Of a stretch of 64,000 nucleotides of DNA, positions 1-11,785 are shown piece by piece (position 1 is the stretch's first letter; each line of letters starts with the position of its first letter). This stretch comes from Plantago ovata. Its lineage: Eukaryota > Streptophyta > Magnoliopsida > Lamiales > Plantaginaceae. The position numbers were made by a program, and so were the translations under genes. The stretch is taken from the NCBI GenBank assembly GCA_028274465.1, contig CM051457.1:75056496-75120495 (forward strand), in the 5' to 3' direction. The notes under the pieces were generated by a model. That model made no database searches, was not told where the DNA came from, and saw only the letters and a list, made by a program, of their open reading frames with translations.

Positions 1-1295
1 ATGCGGATATTGTAAATTATTTGGCTATGAATATTTGCCCCACTAACTTTTCAGCTTCAGACAAGAGAGCTCTTGCCAAGCAATGCAGGACTTACATATG
101 GGATGATCCACATCTATTCAAGGAAGGAGCTGATGGGATTCTAAGGAGATGCGTGCCGCAAGAAGAGCAGCAAAGTGTACTGAGCCATTGCCATGAGCTT
201 AACTGTGGAGGGCACTATAGTGGATTGAAGACAGCGCGCAAGGTACTGCAGGCAGGATTTTTCTGGCCAACATATACAAAGATGCTCGAAGTTTTGTGAA
301 GAATTGTGACCCATGTCAACGAGGTGGCGGTATTGGCAAGAAAGATGAAATGCCCCTTCAAGGGAATCTAGTGGTAGAACATTTCGATGTATGGGGCATT
401 GATTTTATGGGACCATTTCCAAACAGCAGAGGATATGAATACATTCTTGTTGCAGTGGACTATGTGACTAAGTGGGTAGAGGCAATTCCTACGAAAACAA
501 TGACGGTGCAGTGGTTATGAAGTTCTTGAAGGAAGTAATATTCTCGAGATTTGGGTGCCCTAGGACAATCATCAGCGATGGAGGGTCACACTTCGTCAAT
601 AGAACGTTTGCTTCCCTTCTTAAGAGATACAGTGTCCACCATAGTGTCGCTACACCTTATCACCCGCAAACATCGGGGCAAGTCGAAGTCAGCAACCATC
701 AAATCAAGAAGATCCTGGAGCGAGCAGTAAAGCCTAGTAGAAAGGATTGGGCAGGAAAATTGAATGATGCACTTTGGGCATACAAGACTAGCTACAAGAC
801 GGTGATCGGGACCACTCGGTACAGACTTGTGTATGGAAAAGCATGTCATCTTCCCGTAGAACTAGAACACAAGGCATATTGGGCCATTAAAACACTCAAT
901 CTTGATATGGGAAAGGCTGGCGAGGAACGATTGTTGCAACTAGATGAGCTTGATGAATTACGACTAGGTGCTTATGAGAATGCCAAGATCTACAAGGAAC
1001 GTACTAAGAAGTATCATGATCGTGGTATAGTACGTAAGGAATTGATTCCTGGACAAAAAGCTTTGGTGTTTAATTCTCGCCTTGGACTATTTCCTGGAAA
1101 GCTCCGTACTCGTTGGGATGGGCCGTATGAAATTCTCGAAGTTGCTTCCCATGGAGCTGTTAAACTCTTCGATCCTAAGACGGCAATACCTTCAAGGTGA
1201 ATGGCCAGCGAGTGAAGCCGTACTTCGAGATATCTAGTGATCAAAGGGAGGTTGATCACCTTGAGCTTACCCTTACCACCTCCAATGAAGGTTAG
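1..1295 (+). pseudogene. Athila-type integrase, second reading of 5439-6734 (element A)
   Basis: This is the C-terminal part of a Ty3/gypsy polyprotein. It holds the His/Cys zinc-binding region (about 190-310), then the catalytic core with the D-D-E residues ([16 protein letters not shown] and GQVEVSNH), then the C-terminal DNA-binding tail, ending at a TAG at 1293-1295. The enzyme joins element cDNA to host DNA. The same sequence recurs at 5439-6734. The two copies differ mainly by 1-2 base indels (near 270, 500 and 1183), which break the frame here at different places. That pattern fits uncorrected long-read error better than decay. The integrase assignment is firm; whether this is a separate locus is doubtful. 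Confidence 0.85.
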
Positions 1296-2763
1296 TGTGT
1301 TTTGTTTTGTTTTCTCACGAGTTTGATTGAGTATTATAGGTAACTCATACAAGCATTAGCTCTCACCTTGGATCCACTTTCGGCGTTCGGGACGAGCGAC
1401 GACGTTCAGGTTTGGGAGGAGGTTATCGCTGGTTATCTCTATACTTATCTTACTTATGAAAAACGCGTGAAATTTTTGCATTTGCACGTTTACTGCTTTC
1501 CTAGGATAGTTTTGCATGTTTTATATGGAGTTTATTGCCGAATTTTTTGAACTTTTTTATTGGGTAGATGAACTAGCTTTGTCATTAATCGTATGCTTCA
1601 TCTCTATGAATTTGTTTGAGGTTTTTCTCGCTTGGCTTGTCACATTTATGTATTGCACTTAGTTAAGCATGGTAGTCTCGACATCACTTAGTGGTGTTTT
1701 CTCTACTGCGGTTCACGAAGGCCTTTATAGTAGGATGATGCATGTTAGGGTCTTATGGTTGTTTCCCGAGTAATTATGTACCTAAGAGGCAACAAGTCTT
1801 CACCATGCTTTGAGATTGCTAAATGCCTAGGAAGGAGGTAGTGTGAGGTTGTGTGATCCTTTATTTATAACCTATTCTTCCGAATAAGTTTGGGGAGGGG
1901 GTTACACCATCATAGACTTGTTTCTGTTTTTCATTTTCGTATCGTGAGTTCATTATTTTCATTTTTCGTGAATTTTGTACTCCAACCTATTCTTTCGAAT
2001 AGGTTTGGGGAAGTCGTGTGAGTCATTTTGTTTCTCTTTTTGTTATGCTACTGCTGGCTAGAAAAATCGAAAAAAAAGAAAAAAAGAATCTGGAAAGAAA
2101 AAAAAAAGAAAAAAAGAGATGACCCCAAAAAAAGCAAAGAAGGGTCCAAAAAAGAAAGTCAAATAGCAGTTTAGCAAAGTTTGAGTCTTTTCCATTTTTG
2201 TATTGTTCGTAATCATGTTGTAATTTTTATTTTTATCTTTTTGTCTTGAGTGTCATCTGTTCTAGACCACCCTCGTCCTCCCATTCAGGAAGTGGTGAAT
2301 AGCTTAAGACTTTACTTGAGAGATGGGTAGAATAGGGGAGTGTTATCTTTTATAGGGAACCCTCCTTCGTTTGATGAGAGCCAGTACTGGTTCGACCTCT
2401 TTTGAGGAAAAGTCTTAAACATGGTGGAACAGCAGTAAGCCCTCAGTTTCATAGGCACGGGCAACCATTCGTATCTTAGCATGCATCATTACGTCGTCAC
2501 TGACTAGGTCCAGGTAGAGAATGTTACGAGAGACTATCTTGTCTTGACATAAGTGCTTATGTGGGTGTGTATAAGTCAATCGAGTATTTCTTCAACCTAT
2601 ATCATGCTTTGATTTATATGGTTTTTGTTCATATGTTATTTGGTAGATTCAGTAGATTAGTTCGTTTTATTTGGCATGAAGCTCCATTTTGTGTCTTGCA
2701 TGTTTTTTGTATTAGAGTCTAGCTTAGTTGCTTGAGGACAAGCAAAGGTTCGGTTTGGGAGTT
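1296..2763 (+). other. Conserved non-coding 3' domain of element A, first reading
   Basis: No gene is present. It is the long untranslated region between the pol stop and the 3' LTR. It contains a purine motif just after pol (about 1408-1421), two hairpins of the form CCTATTC-NNNN-GAATAGG each followed by a purine run (about 1867 and 1983), an A/G-rich stretch of roughly 100 bases (2065-2165), and a terminal polypurine tract preceded by GCTTGAGGACAAGC. It matches 6735-8204 with small indels only. Confidence 0.8.
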
Positions 2764-3181
2764 TGATGAATGTGTATTTTACACTTTCATTCGAGTCTTT
2801 TTCACCTATTTTAGCTATCCTCATGTTAATTTAGCTATATTTTAGTACATTTTATTAGAATAGTGTGCACGTTTCCCTTTAGATTTATTTTACAGTTTTT
2901 GGTTGAAATTCGGAGATTTCTGGGCAATTAATATTGAAGTTGACAAGGAATTGGTGTTCCAGAAGCCTATTGGAGTATTGAAGGTTTCCAGATAGGATTT
3001 GGAGTCTAGGGGCCGAATCTGGAGGTTAGAAGCCACTAGAAGTCATAAACCGAGTCCGAAAAGGGAAGAAATCCAAAAACCGCGTCGAAAACGCGAAATT
3101 CCGCGGAAATTACTGGGGGGCGAACCGCCCCGGAAGTTTTTTCGGGCCTATATATAGTGCCAGTTTTCTCTCTCGAAAATC
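2764..3181 (+). repeat. Start of 3' LTR of element A, first reading, cut by gap
   Basis: It begins TGATGAATGTG directly after the purine tract GGTTTGGGAG and matches 8205-8624. It includes the GC-rich palindrome (about 3115-3130) and the TATA box (CTATATATAG near 3149-3158). The run of N interrupts it. Confidence 0.85.
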
Positions 3182-3281
3182 NNNNNNNNNNNNNNNNNNN
3201 NNNNNNNNNNNNNNNNNNNNNNNNNNNNNNNNNNNNNNNNNNNNNNNNNNNNNNNNNNNNNNNNNNNNNNNNNNNNNNNNN
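3182..3281. other. Assembly gap of exactly 100 N
   Basis: The run of 100 N is a conventional unknown-size gap. Sequence left of it (1-3181) recurs inside the contig to its right (5439-8624), so the two contigs probably overlap. Confidence 0.97.
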
Positions 3282-3839
3282 TATACAAGGCCCTTGGAAC
3301 TCGGAGAATGTAACACCAACTGATATGGTGTCCCAATGGCAGACCAAATGTGAAGAGCCAGTCGGGTAATAGAATACATCCTTTGTGAAGGTAGACAATT
3401 GAGAATCCCCCAGCTATGTGGTGGATAATGAAGGTCCGCAGACGAGGGAAGGAGGCCAATCCCCTGAGCACGTAGTACTACTTTGGTAGACCTTTTCATG
3501 GAAACTACCAACACATGCCGTTGAACTTAAGGCAAGAAGATAACCATGAGGTAATGGGGGCGAAAAAATTGTAGTTGGTAGGATGAGACAGATCGAGTAA
3601 GGAAGTTACGGAGAGCTAAAATTTGTCGATTTGGCTTCGAATCCTAATTTTCCGAATTTCTCATAGCATGGCAAACGCGAACCACTTGAGGAATACTAAA
3701 AAGCAAGCTGAGACGTGCTACATGACCGAAGAGGCAAGAGAACTAGGCGAAATAATGGATAGAACCCCAGAAATTCCCGCAGGAGAGAGGTACTTAAACC
3801 TTTAGATGAAGAAGAAAGAAGAAAGTGGGTTTCCTGAAG
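3282..3839 (+). other. Low-quality contig head, upstream part of element A pol
   Basis: No open frame longer than about 60 codons is seen. The stretch lies just upstream of recognisable Athila pol and may hold the protease-to-RT linker. Stop codons and frame changes are dense, as expected at an uncorrected contig end. I cannot assign a domain here. Confidence 0.4.
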
Positions 3840-4606
3840 AACCTACTTAGAATGAAACCGCTCCCTGCGCACTCAAGTATGTGTACTTAGGAGAAAAGCA
3901 TAAAAAGCCTGTGATTTGGCTCCTCACAATCTCTCCGACAATGAAGAAATAAGCAATGAGGTAATGGAAGGAAAATTCCGCAGTATAGGATGGGGGATCA
4001 GCGATATCAAAGAATTAGCCCTACAGATGCGTGCACAACATCACTCTAGAACAAGATGCCAAACCTGTTAGGCAACCTCAGCGAAGGATAAATCCAGCAA
4101 TGCAAAGAGTGGGTAAAAAGGAAGAGATCAAGTTGGCTAGATGATGATATGATTTCCCCCCTCCAGATAGTCGATGGTGAGCCCGGTACATGTAGTTCCT
4201 AAGAAATCAGGAGTCACGGTGGAAGAAATTGAAAGGAGAATTGGTACCGGTTAGGAAGACCACTGGATGGCGGATGTGCATTGACTACAGAAGATTAAAT
4301 GCGCCACTAAAAAAGACCACTTCCCTTACCATTTATAGATGACATGCTAAACCGCCTTGCGGGGCGGAAGTTCTATTGTTTTCTTGATGGTTTATCAGTT
4401 TCTACCAGATTCAATTGCACGGAGGATCAGGAGAAGACGACATTCACTTGCCATTCGGAACATTTCCTATAGGAGGATGCCATTTGGACTATGCAATGCT
4501 CCCGCCACTTTTCAAAGGTGCATGCTTTCTGTTTTCTGACATGGTAACTAAATTTGTTGAAGTTTTTATGGATGATTTTTCCCTTTTTGGTGATTCATTT
4601 GGATGA
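3840..4606 (+). pseudogene. Element A pol: connection region and N-terminal reverse transcriptase, frameshifted
   Basis: Read across all three frames, this segment carries the Athila-type pre-RT region (LKYVYLGEKHKKPVI near 3869) and then the RT fingers and palm: VPKKSGVT near 4200, WRMCIDYRRLN near 4270, MPFGLCNAPATFQRCM near 4480, and the catalytic FMDDFSLFGDS near 4566. The FxDD box is the RT active site that copies element RNA into DNA. At least five frame changes occur in 770 bases, while the next 1100 bases are open. This density next to the contig edge points to sequencing error as much as to genuine decay. Confidence 0.75.
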
Positions 4607-5746
4607 ATGCTTGCAAGATTAGATCTTGTTTTGAAAAGGTGCATTGAATGCAACTTGACCTTAAGCTGGGAGAAGAGTCATTATATGGTTAGAGAAGGCA
4701 TTGTTCTAGGACATGTAGTTTCTGAAAGAGGTATTGAGGTAGACAGGCCTAAAATAGAAATCATTGAAAAACTTCCCCCGCCTACTTGCGTGAAAGAATT
4801 GCAATCTTTTCTTGGCCATGTAGGGTTTCATAGGAGGTTTATTAAATATTTTTCGAAAATTGCTAAACCTTTAAGTAGCCTGCTTACTAAAGATGTGGTT
4901 TTCCATTTCTCTAATGAATGCCTAGTTACTTTTAATACCCTTAAGGAAAAGCTTGTTTCTGCCCCCATTGTTGTGCCACCTGACTGGAATCTTCCTTTCG
5001 AAATTATGTGTGATGCTTCGAATTTTTCTATGGGAGCTGTTTTATGCCAAAAAGTTGATAAGCAGTATCGTGTGATTTATTATGTTAGTAAGACTCTAGA
5101 CTTTGCGCAGGTTAATTATACAACAACTGAAAAGGAGTTTTTAGCTGTTGTCTTTGCTTTACAAAAGTTTAGGTCTTATTTAATTGGACATCCTGTGAAT
5201 GTCCATACTGATCATGCTACTTTGAGACATTTGATAGCTAAGCAAGATTCTAAGCCTAGATTAATCCGTTGGGTCCTTTTGCTGCAAGACTTTGATTTGA
5301 CCATAGTAGATAGAGCTGGTATGGAGAATTTAGTAGCAGATCATTTATCTAGAATACCTAATATCCCTGTTGATCCGATACCCATTAATGAAGACCTCCC
5401 CGATGAGCATCTAATGAAGGTTAATGAGGAGCCATGGTATGCGGATATTGTAAATTATTTGGCTATGAATATTTGCCCCACTAACTTTTCAGCTTCAGAC
5501 AAGAGAGCTCTTGCCAAGCAATGCAGGACTTACATATGGGATGATCCACATCTATTCAAGGAAGGAGCTGATGGGATTCTAAGGAGATGCGTGCCGCAAG
5601 AAGAGCAGCAAAGTGTACTGAGCCATTGCCATGAGCTTAACTGTGGAGGGCACTATAGTGGATTGAAGACAGCGCGCAAGGTACTGCAGGCAGGATTTTT
5701 CTGGCCAACAATACAAAGATGCTCGAAGTTTTGTGAAGAATTGTGA
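4607..5746 (+). pseudogene. Element A pol: RT thumb, RNase H and integrase zinc region
   Basis: An open stretch of 379 codons. Residues 1-110 are the RT thumb/connection ([20 protein letters not shown], then [20 protein letters not shown]). Residues 125-245 are RNase H, with [31 protein letters not shown] and [11 protein letters not shown] giving the acidic residues that remove the RNA template strand, ending near VADHLSRI. Residues 330-370 begin the integrase His-His-Cys-Cys region. A small deletion near 5709 throws the frame, and the integrase continues in the ORF starting at 5733. The order RT-RH-IN is that of Ty3/gypsy; the sequence type and tRNA-Asp relatives point to the Athila lineage of non-chromoviruses. 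Confidence 0.88.
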
Positions 5747-6734
5747 CCCATGTCAACGAGGTGGCGGTATTGGCAAGAAAGATGAAATGCCCCTTCAAGG
5801 GAATCTAGTGGTAGAACATTTCGATGTATGGGGCATTGATTTTATGGGACCATTTCCAAACAGCAGAGGATATGAATACATTCTTGTTGCAGTGGACTAT
5901 GTGACTAAGTGGGTAGAGGCAATTCCTACGAAAACAAATGACGGTGCAGTGGTTATGAAGTTCTTGAAGGAAGTAATATTCTCGAGATTTGGGTGCCCTA
6001 GGACAATCATCAGCGATGGAGGGTCACACTTCGTCAATAGAACGTTTGCTTCCCTTCTTAAGAGATACAGTGTCCACCATAGTGTCGCTACACCTTATCA
6101 CCCGCAAACATCGGGGCAAGTCGAAGTCAGCAACCATCAAATCAAGAAGATCCTGGAGCGAGCAGTAAAGCCTAGTAGAAAGGATTGGGCAGGAAAATTG
6201 AATGATGCACTTTGGGCATACAAGACTAGCTACAAGACGGTGATCGGGACCACTCGGTACAGACTTGTGTATGGAAAAGCATGTCATCTTCCCGTAGAAC
6301 TAGAACACAAGGCATATTGGGCCATTAAAACACTCAATCTTGATATGGGAAAGGCTGGCGAGGAACGATTGTTGCAACTAGATGAGCTTGATGAATTACG
6401 ACTAGGTGCTTATGAGAATGCCAAGATCTACAAGGAACGTACTAAGAAGTATCATGATCGTGGTATAGTACGTAAGGAATTGATTCCTGGACAAAAAGCT
6501 TTGGTGTTTAATTCTCGCCTTGGACTATTTCCTGGAAAGCTCCGTACTCGTTGGGATGGGCCGTATGAAATTCTCGAAGTTGCTTCCCATGGAGCTGTTA
6601 AACTCTTCGATCCTAAGACGGGCAATACCTTCAAGGTGAATGGCCAGCGAGTGAAGCCGTACTTCGAGATATCTAGTGATCAAAGGGAGGTTGATCACCT
6701 TGAGCTTACCCTTACCACCTCCAATGAAGGTTAG
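5733..6734 (+). pseudogene. Element A pol: integrase core and C-terminus
   Basis: A 333-codon open stretch that begins at the Cys-Cys half of the zinc region (CDPCQRGG) and runs through the catalytic core: first Asp in WGIDFMGPF, second in [10 protein letters not shown], Glu in GQVEVSNH. The C-terminal tail includes [14 protein letters not shown], the GPY/F-type module common in gypsy integrases. No chromodomain follows, which separates it from element F. The first Met is internal; the true polyprotein starts far upstream. The stop is TAG at 6732-6734. It is broken from the preceding frame by an indel near 5709 that differs from the break in the copy at 1-1295, so both breaks may be errors. 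Confidence 0.9.
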
Positions 6735-8204
6735 TGTGTTTTGTTTGTTTTCTCACGAGTTTGATTGAGTATTATAGGTAACTCATACAAGCATTAGCTC
6801 TCACCTTGGATCCACTTTCGGCGTTCGGGACGAGCGACGACGTTCAGGTTTGGGAGGAGGTTATCGCTGGTTATCTCTATACTTATCTTACTTATGAAAA
6901 ACGCGTGAAATTTTTGCATTTGCACGTTTACTGCTTTCCTAGGATAGTTTTGCATGTTTTATATGGAGTTTATTGCCGAATTTTTTGAACTTTTTTATTG
7001 GGTAGATGAACTAGCTTTGTCATTAATCGTATGCTTCATCTCTATGAATTTGTTTGAGGTTTTCTCGCTTGGCTTGTCACATTTATGTATTGCACTTAGT
7101 TAAGCATGGTAGTCTCGACATCACTTAGTGGTGTTTTCTCTACTGCGGTTCACGAAGGCCTTTATAGTAGGATGATGCATGTTAGGGTCTTATGGTTGTT
7201 TCCCGAGTAATTATGTACCTAAGAGGCAACAAGTCTTCACCATGCTTTGAGATTGCTAAATGCCTAGGAAGGAGGTAGTGTGAGGTTGTGTGATCCTTTA
7301 TTTATAACCTATTCTTCCGAATAAGTTTGGGGAGGGGGTTACACCATCATAGACTTGTTTCTGTTTTTCATTTTCGTATCGTGAGTTCATTATTTCATTT
7401 TTCGTGAATTTTGTACTCCAACCTATTCTTTCGAATAGGTTTGGGAAGTCGTGTGAGTCATTTTGTTTCTCTTTTTGTTATGCTACTGCTGGCTAGAAAA
7501 ATCGAAAAAAAAGAAAAAAAGAATCTGGAAAGAAAAAAAAAAGAAAAAAAGAGATGACCCCAAAAAAAGCAAAGAAGGGTCCAAAAAAGAAAGTCAAATA
7601 GCAGTTTAGCAAAAGTTTGAGTCTTTTCCATTTTTTGTATTGTTCGTAATCATGTTGTAATTTTTATTTTTTATCTTTTTGTCTTGAGTGTCATCTGTTC
7701 TAGACCACCCTCGTCCTCCCATTCAGGAAGTGGTGAATAGCTTAAGACTTTACTTGAGAGATGGGTAGAATAGGGGAGTGTTATCTTTTATAGGGAACCC
7801 TCCTTCGTTTGATGAGAGCCAGTACTGGTTCGACCTCTTTTGAGGAAAAGTCTTAACATGGTGGAACAGCAGTAAGCCCTCAGTTTCATAGGCACGGGGC
7901 AACCATTCGTATCTTAGCATGCATCATTACGTCGTCACTGACTAGGTCCAGGTAGAGAATGTTACGAGAGACTATCTTGTCTTGACATAAGTGCTTATGT
8001 GGGTGTGTATAAGTCAATCGAGGTATTCTTCAACCTATATTCATGCTTTGATTTATATGGTTTTTGTTCATATGTTATTTGGTAGATTCAGTAGATTAGT
8101 TCGTTTTATTTGGCATGAAGCTCCATTTTTGTGTCTTGCATGTTTTTTGTATTAGAGTCTAGCTTAGTTGCTTGAGGACAAGCAAAGGTTCGGTTTGGGG
8201 AGTT
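6735..8204 (+). other. Conserved non-coding 3' domain of element A
   Basis: This 1.47-kb untranslated region holds no gene. In order: a purine motif GGTTTGGGAGGAGG (6847-6860); a small hairpin around CATCAC-TTA-GTGGTG (about 7120-7134); two CCTATTC-NNNN-GAATA(A/G)G hairpins each followed by a purine run (7306-7338 and 7420-7447); an A/G-rich tract (7496-7605); then a strongly conserved stretch from the CCACCCTCGTCC motif to the polypurine tract. The same order occurs in elements B, D and E although their coding parts and LTRs differ. Its role is unknown; packaging, 3' processing and plus-strand priming are candidates. Confidence 0.8.
8170..8204 (+). promoter_or_regulatory. Hairpin plus polypurine tract of element A
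   Basis: GCTTG-AGGA-CAAGC (8170-8183) can form a 5-bp stem. It is followed by GGTTTGGGGAGTT (8192-8204), which abuts the LTR start TGATGAA. Polypurine tracts prime plus-strand DNA synthesis. The hairpin is repeated with compensating changes elsewhere in the window. Confidence 0.75.
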
Positions 8205-8591
8205 TGATGAATGTGTATTTTACACTTTCATTCGAGTCTTTTTCACCTATTTTAGCTATCCTCTATGTTAATTTAGCTATATTTTAGTACATTTTATTAG
8301 AATAGTGTCACGTTTCCCGTTAGATTTTATTTTACAGGTTTTGGTTGAAATTCGGAGATTTCTGGGCAATTATATTGAAGTTGACAAGGAATTGGTGTTC
8401 CAGAAGCCTATTTGGAGTATCTGAAGGTTTCCAGATAGGATTTGGAGTCTAGGGGCCGAATCTGGAGGTTAGAAGGCTACTAGACGTCATAAACCGAGTC
8501 CGAAAAGGTGAAGAAATCCAAAACCGCGTCGAAAACGCGGAAATTCCGCGAAATTACTGGGGGGCGAACCGCCCCGGAGTTTTTTCGGGCC

Positions 8592-8599
8592 TATATATA
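8592..8599 (+). promoter_or_regulatory. TATA box of element A LTR
   Basis: CTATATATAG lies 17 bases after the GC palindrome. The same pair, palindrome then TATA, recurs in the B LTRs (9853-9867 and 9829-9836, minus) and the D LTR (19220-19275 and 19196-19205, minus). Confidence 0.7.
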
Positions 8600-8979
8600 G
8601 TGCTCAGTTTTCTCTCCGAAAATCATATCTTTCCAAACCTACTTTCTCACCTCTCTCTATAGTTTTAGGTAGGAACTTCCCGGGGCCTGTCCTGGGAGTT
8701 CCTTAGCTTAGGGGATACTTTTTCATAGCAGATTGGAGCGCGTAGGATGACAATCATCCGGAGATTGACAACCTTCGGTAACTTTGTATCTTACAGTTTT
8801 TATCTACTTATTTTATCTTCTTTCAATATGTTTTCTTCTATGATTTCTATTGATTGCATGCCTATTATGAGTAGCTAAACTTATCATTGGTGGTAGTATG
8901 TGAATTCTTAGCGAGGGAAGATAATCATGCTAATGGCTATATCGCGCATTATACTCCGTGTCATTGCTTTATTTCGTTG

Positions 8980-8984
8980 ATCAG
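8980..8984. repeat. Target-site duplication of B, left (ATCAG)
   Basis: ATCAG precedes the B terminus TGATGAACG and recurs at 16943-16947 after the other terminus. The uninterrupted LTR sequence seen at about 9438-9450 (minus strand) has a single ATCAG here. Confidence 0.9.
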
Positions 8985-10243
8985 TGATGAACGTGTCAGA
9001 TTCAATCAAATAAATTTGTAATTAGCCAAAGGCAATCCACAACTGCAATGAAAACCGTAGTGTAGTAGTAGAATGACTCGAGTGTCGTTCTGTGAGGACT
9101 ATACTAGCTTTATCAAATCTAATTAAGAATATAAAACAACAGATAGAAAGCAAAAGGGGGTTTCAAGCAGATAATGGAGATTGGTGATAGTATGGTCCTT
9201 CTTAACATAATGGGTCGATAATCATGCATAAATTCCTCGGTCTTGCATAGAGATCTTTGAATCAATCTAGTGTCCAGTTGCAAGTATTAAGCACTACGAA
9301 GATAACTTGGTATGACTAGTCAATCACGATTGGCCTAATGTGTTCCGTAATTATTCAACACTACGAAGATAATTGGTCTGATGGTCGACTAGTGTCCAAT
9401 TGTGCATAATCGTCAATACAACATACGAGAATTTTGGTTACAACTGATCAACGAAATAAAGCAATGACACGGAGAATAATGCGCGATATAGCCATTAGCA
9501 TGATTATCTTCCCTCGCTAAGAATTCACATACTACCACCAACGATATGTTTAGCTACTCATAATAGGCATGCAATCAATAGAAATCATAGAAGAAAACAT
9601 ATTGAAAGAAGATAAAATAAGTAGATAACATCTGTAAGATACAAAGTTACCGAAGGTTGTCAATCTCCGGATGATTGCGATCCTACGCGCTCCAATCTGC
9701 TATGAAAAAGTATCCCCTAAGCTATGGAACTCCCAGGACAGGCCCCGGGAAATTCCTACCTAAAACTATAGAGAGAGGTGAGAAAGTAGGCTTGGAAAGA
9801 TATGATTTTCGGAGAGAAAACTGAGCACTATATATAGGCCCGAAATTATCACGGGGCGGTTCGCCCCATGACTCCGGCGGTTCGCCCCAAGCTTTTTTCG
9901 CGAAATTCCGTGTTTTCGACGCGGTTTTGGATTTCTTCACCTTTTTGGACTCGGTTTCTGACTTCTAGTGGCCTTCTAACCTCCAGATTCGACCCCTAGA
10001 CTCCAAATCCTATCCGGAAACCTTCAGATACTCCAAATAAGCTTCTGAAACACCAATTCCTTGTGGACTTCAATATAATTGCCCGGAAATCTCCGAATTT
10101 CAACCAAAACCTGTAAAATAAAATCTAAAGGGAAACGTGACACTATTCTAATAAAATGTACTAAAATATAGCTAAATTAACATAGAGGATAGCTAAAATA
10201 GGTGAAAAAGACTCGAATGAAAGTGTAAAATACACATTCATCT
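8985..10243 (-). repeat. 3' LTR of element B
   Basis: On the minus strand it reads from TGATGAATGTG-like bases (10243, first base changed to A) to CACGTTCATCA (8985). It includes a TATA box (9829-9836) and two GCG-N3-CGC palindromes (9853-9867 and about 9876-9887). It is about 1-2% different from the 5' copy by eye, and the 5' copy lacks about 18 bases near 16306. Confidence 0.88.
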
Positions 10244-11295
10244 AACTCCCCAAACCGAACCTTTGCTTGTCCTCAAGCAACTAAGCTAGACTCTAATACA
10301 AAAAACATGCAAGACTCAAAATGGAGTTTCATGCCAAATAAAATGAACTAATCTACTGAATCTACCAAATAACATATGAACAAAAACCATATAAATCAAA
10401 GCATGAATATAGGTTGAATAATACCTCGATTGACTTATACACATCCACATAAACACTTATGTCAAGACAAGATAGTCTCTCGTAACATTCTCTACCTGGA
10501 CCTAGTCAGTGACGACGTAATGATGCATGCTAAGATACGAATGGTTGTCCCGTGCCTATGAAACTGAGGACTTACTGTTGTTCCAGCATGTTAAGACTTT
10601 TCCTCAAAAGAGGTCGAACAAGTACTGGCTCTCATCAAACGAAGGAGGGTTCCCTATAAAAGATAACACTCCCCTATTCTACCCATCTCTCAAGTAAAGT
10701 CTTAAGCTATTCACCACTTCCTGAATGGCAGGACGAGGGTGGTCTAGAACAGATGACACTCAAGACAAAAAAGATAAAAAATAGAAAAACATGATTACGA
10801 ACAATACGAAAAATAGAAAAGACTCAAAACTTTGCTAAACTGCTTTTGGCTTTCTTTTTTGGACCCTTCTTTCTTTTTTGGGGTCTTCTTTTCTTTTCTT
10901 TATTTCTTTCCAGATTCTTTTTCATTTTCTTTTTCTCTTTTTTTTCTGGAACTTTTCCCCTTTTTTTTCGATTTTTTTTTTTTAGCCAGCAGTAGCATAA
11001 CAAAGAGAGAAACAAAATGACTCACACGACTTCCCCAAACCTATTCGAAAGAATAGGTTGGAGTACAAAATTACGGAAAATGAAAAATAAACTCACGATA
11101 CGAAAATGAAAAACAGAAACAAGTCTATGATGGTGTAACCCGCTCCCCAAACCAGGTTATAAACAAAGGATCACACAACCTCACACTACCTCCTTCCTAG
11201 GCATTTAGCAATCTCAAAGCATGGTGAAGACTTGTTGCCTCTTAGGTACATAATTACTCGGGAAACAACCATAAGACCCTAACATGCATCATCCT

Positions 11296-11599
11296 TATAA
11301 CGACCCGACCCATTAATGGGCCGAGACCCGGCCCAACGGGCCGGCGAGGTTACTTATGGGCGCTCTCCGGGGAGATATGCTGGCCCCACAGACCAACACA
11401 GGTTCTTATCCGCGCACTTTGTCCTCACTCGTGCGCGCACCAGGAACTTCCCAGTGGGTCACCCATCCTAGAATTGCTGCAGAGCAAGCACGCTTAACTC
11501 TGAAGTTCTTCTAGGTGGATTCCCGAAAAGAAAGGTGCACCTTGTTGGTATGAGTAGTGTTCTCAACCCTTTTAAGCCTCTGAAATCTGGGGCGTTACA
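11296..11599 (-). repeat. TRIM LTR 1
   Basis: 304 bp. On the minus strand it begins TGTAACGCCCC and ends GGTCGTTATA. GC-rich, with no ORF of plausible coding quality. Confidence 0.88.
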
Positions 11600-11785
11600 A
11601 TCACCCCCTCTTAAATTGCACAACGTCCTCGTTGCGCGCTGTCCCGAGACCAACCATCCGTGCAGGATTCTAGAGGTGGCCCCTACGGGCTCAAGAGGTG
11701 GCTCCCACCGTCGATACGGTGTAGCACTTTGCCCCGTATGGCACTTAGTTCCTGCAGTTCCGGATAGTCCCGCTCTGATACCACT
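11600..11785 (-). promoter_or_regulatory. TRIM internal part 1 with primer site and purine tract
   Basis: 186 bp. The purine tract AAGAGGGGGTGAT (minus, about 11600-11612) abuts LTR 1. TGGTATCAGAGC (minus, 11772-11783), complementary to the 3' end of initiator tRNA-Met, lies two bases from LTR 2. Confidence 0.85.

Larger units (their letters stand above)
8205..8984 (+). repeat. 3' LTR of element A, first part (interrupted by B)
   Basis: It starts TGATGAATGTG after the polypurine tract and covers LTR positions 1-780. It resumes at 16948 after the insertion of B. Promoter parts are visible: an interrupted palindrome GGGGCG-AAC-CGCCCC (8561-8575), then TATATATA (8592-8599) 17 bases later, so transcription probably starts about 30 bases further on. 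The joined LTR is about 1240 bp with terminal inverted bases TGATGAA/TTCATCA. Confidence 0.88.

Noticed and set aside
1..3181. A second, separate Athila copy in tandem with A
   Set aside because: Differences from 5439-8624 are nearly all small indels and a 100-N gap lies between; overlapping contigs explain it better.
3036..3514. ORFs crossing the first N run
   Set aside because: They read through unknown bases and are meaningless.
10824..11020. Lys-rich and Phe-rich small frames at the A/G tract
   Set aside because: They are translations of a low-complexity purine/pyrimidine tract.
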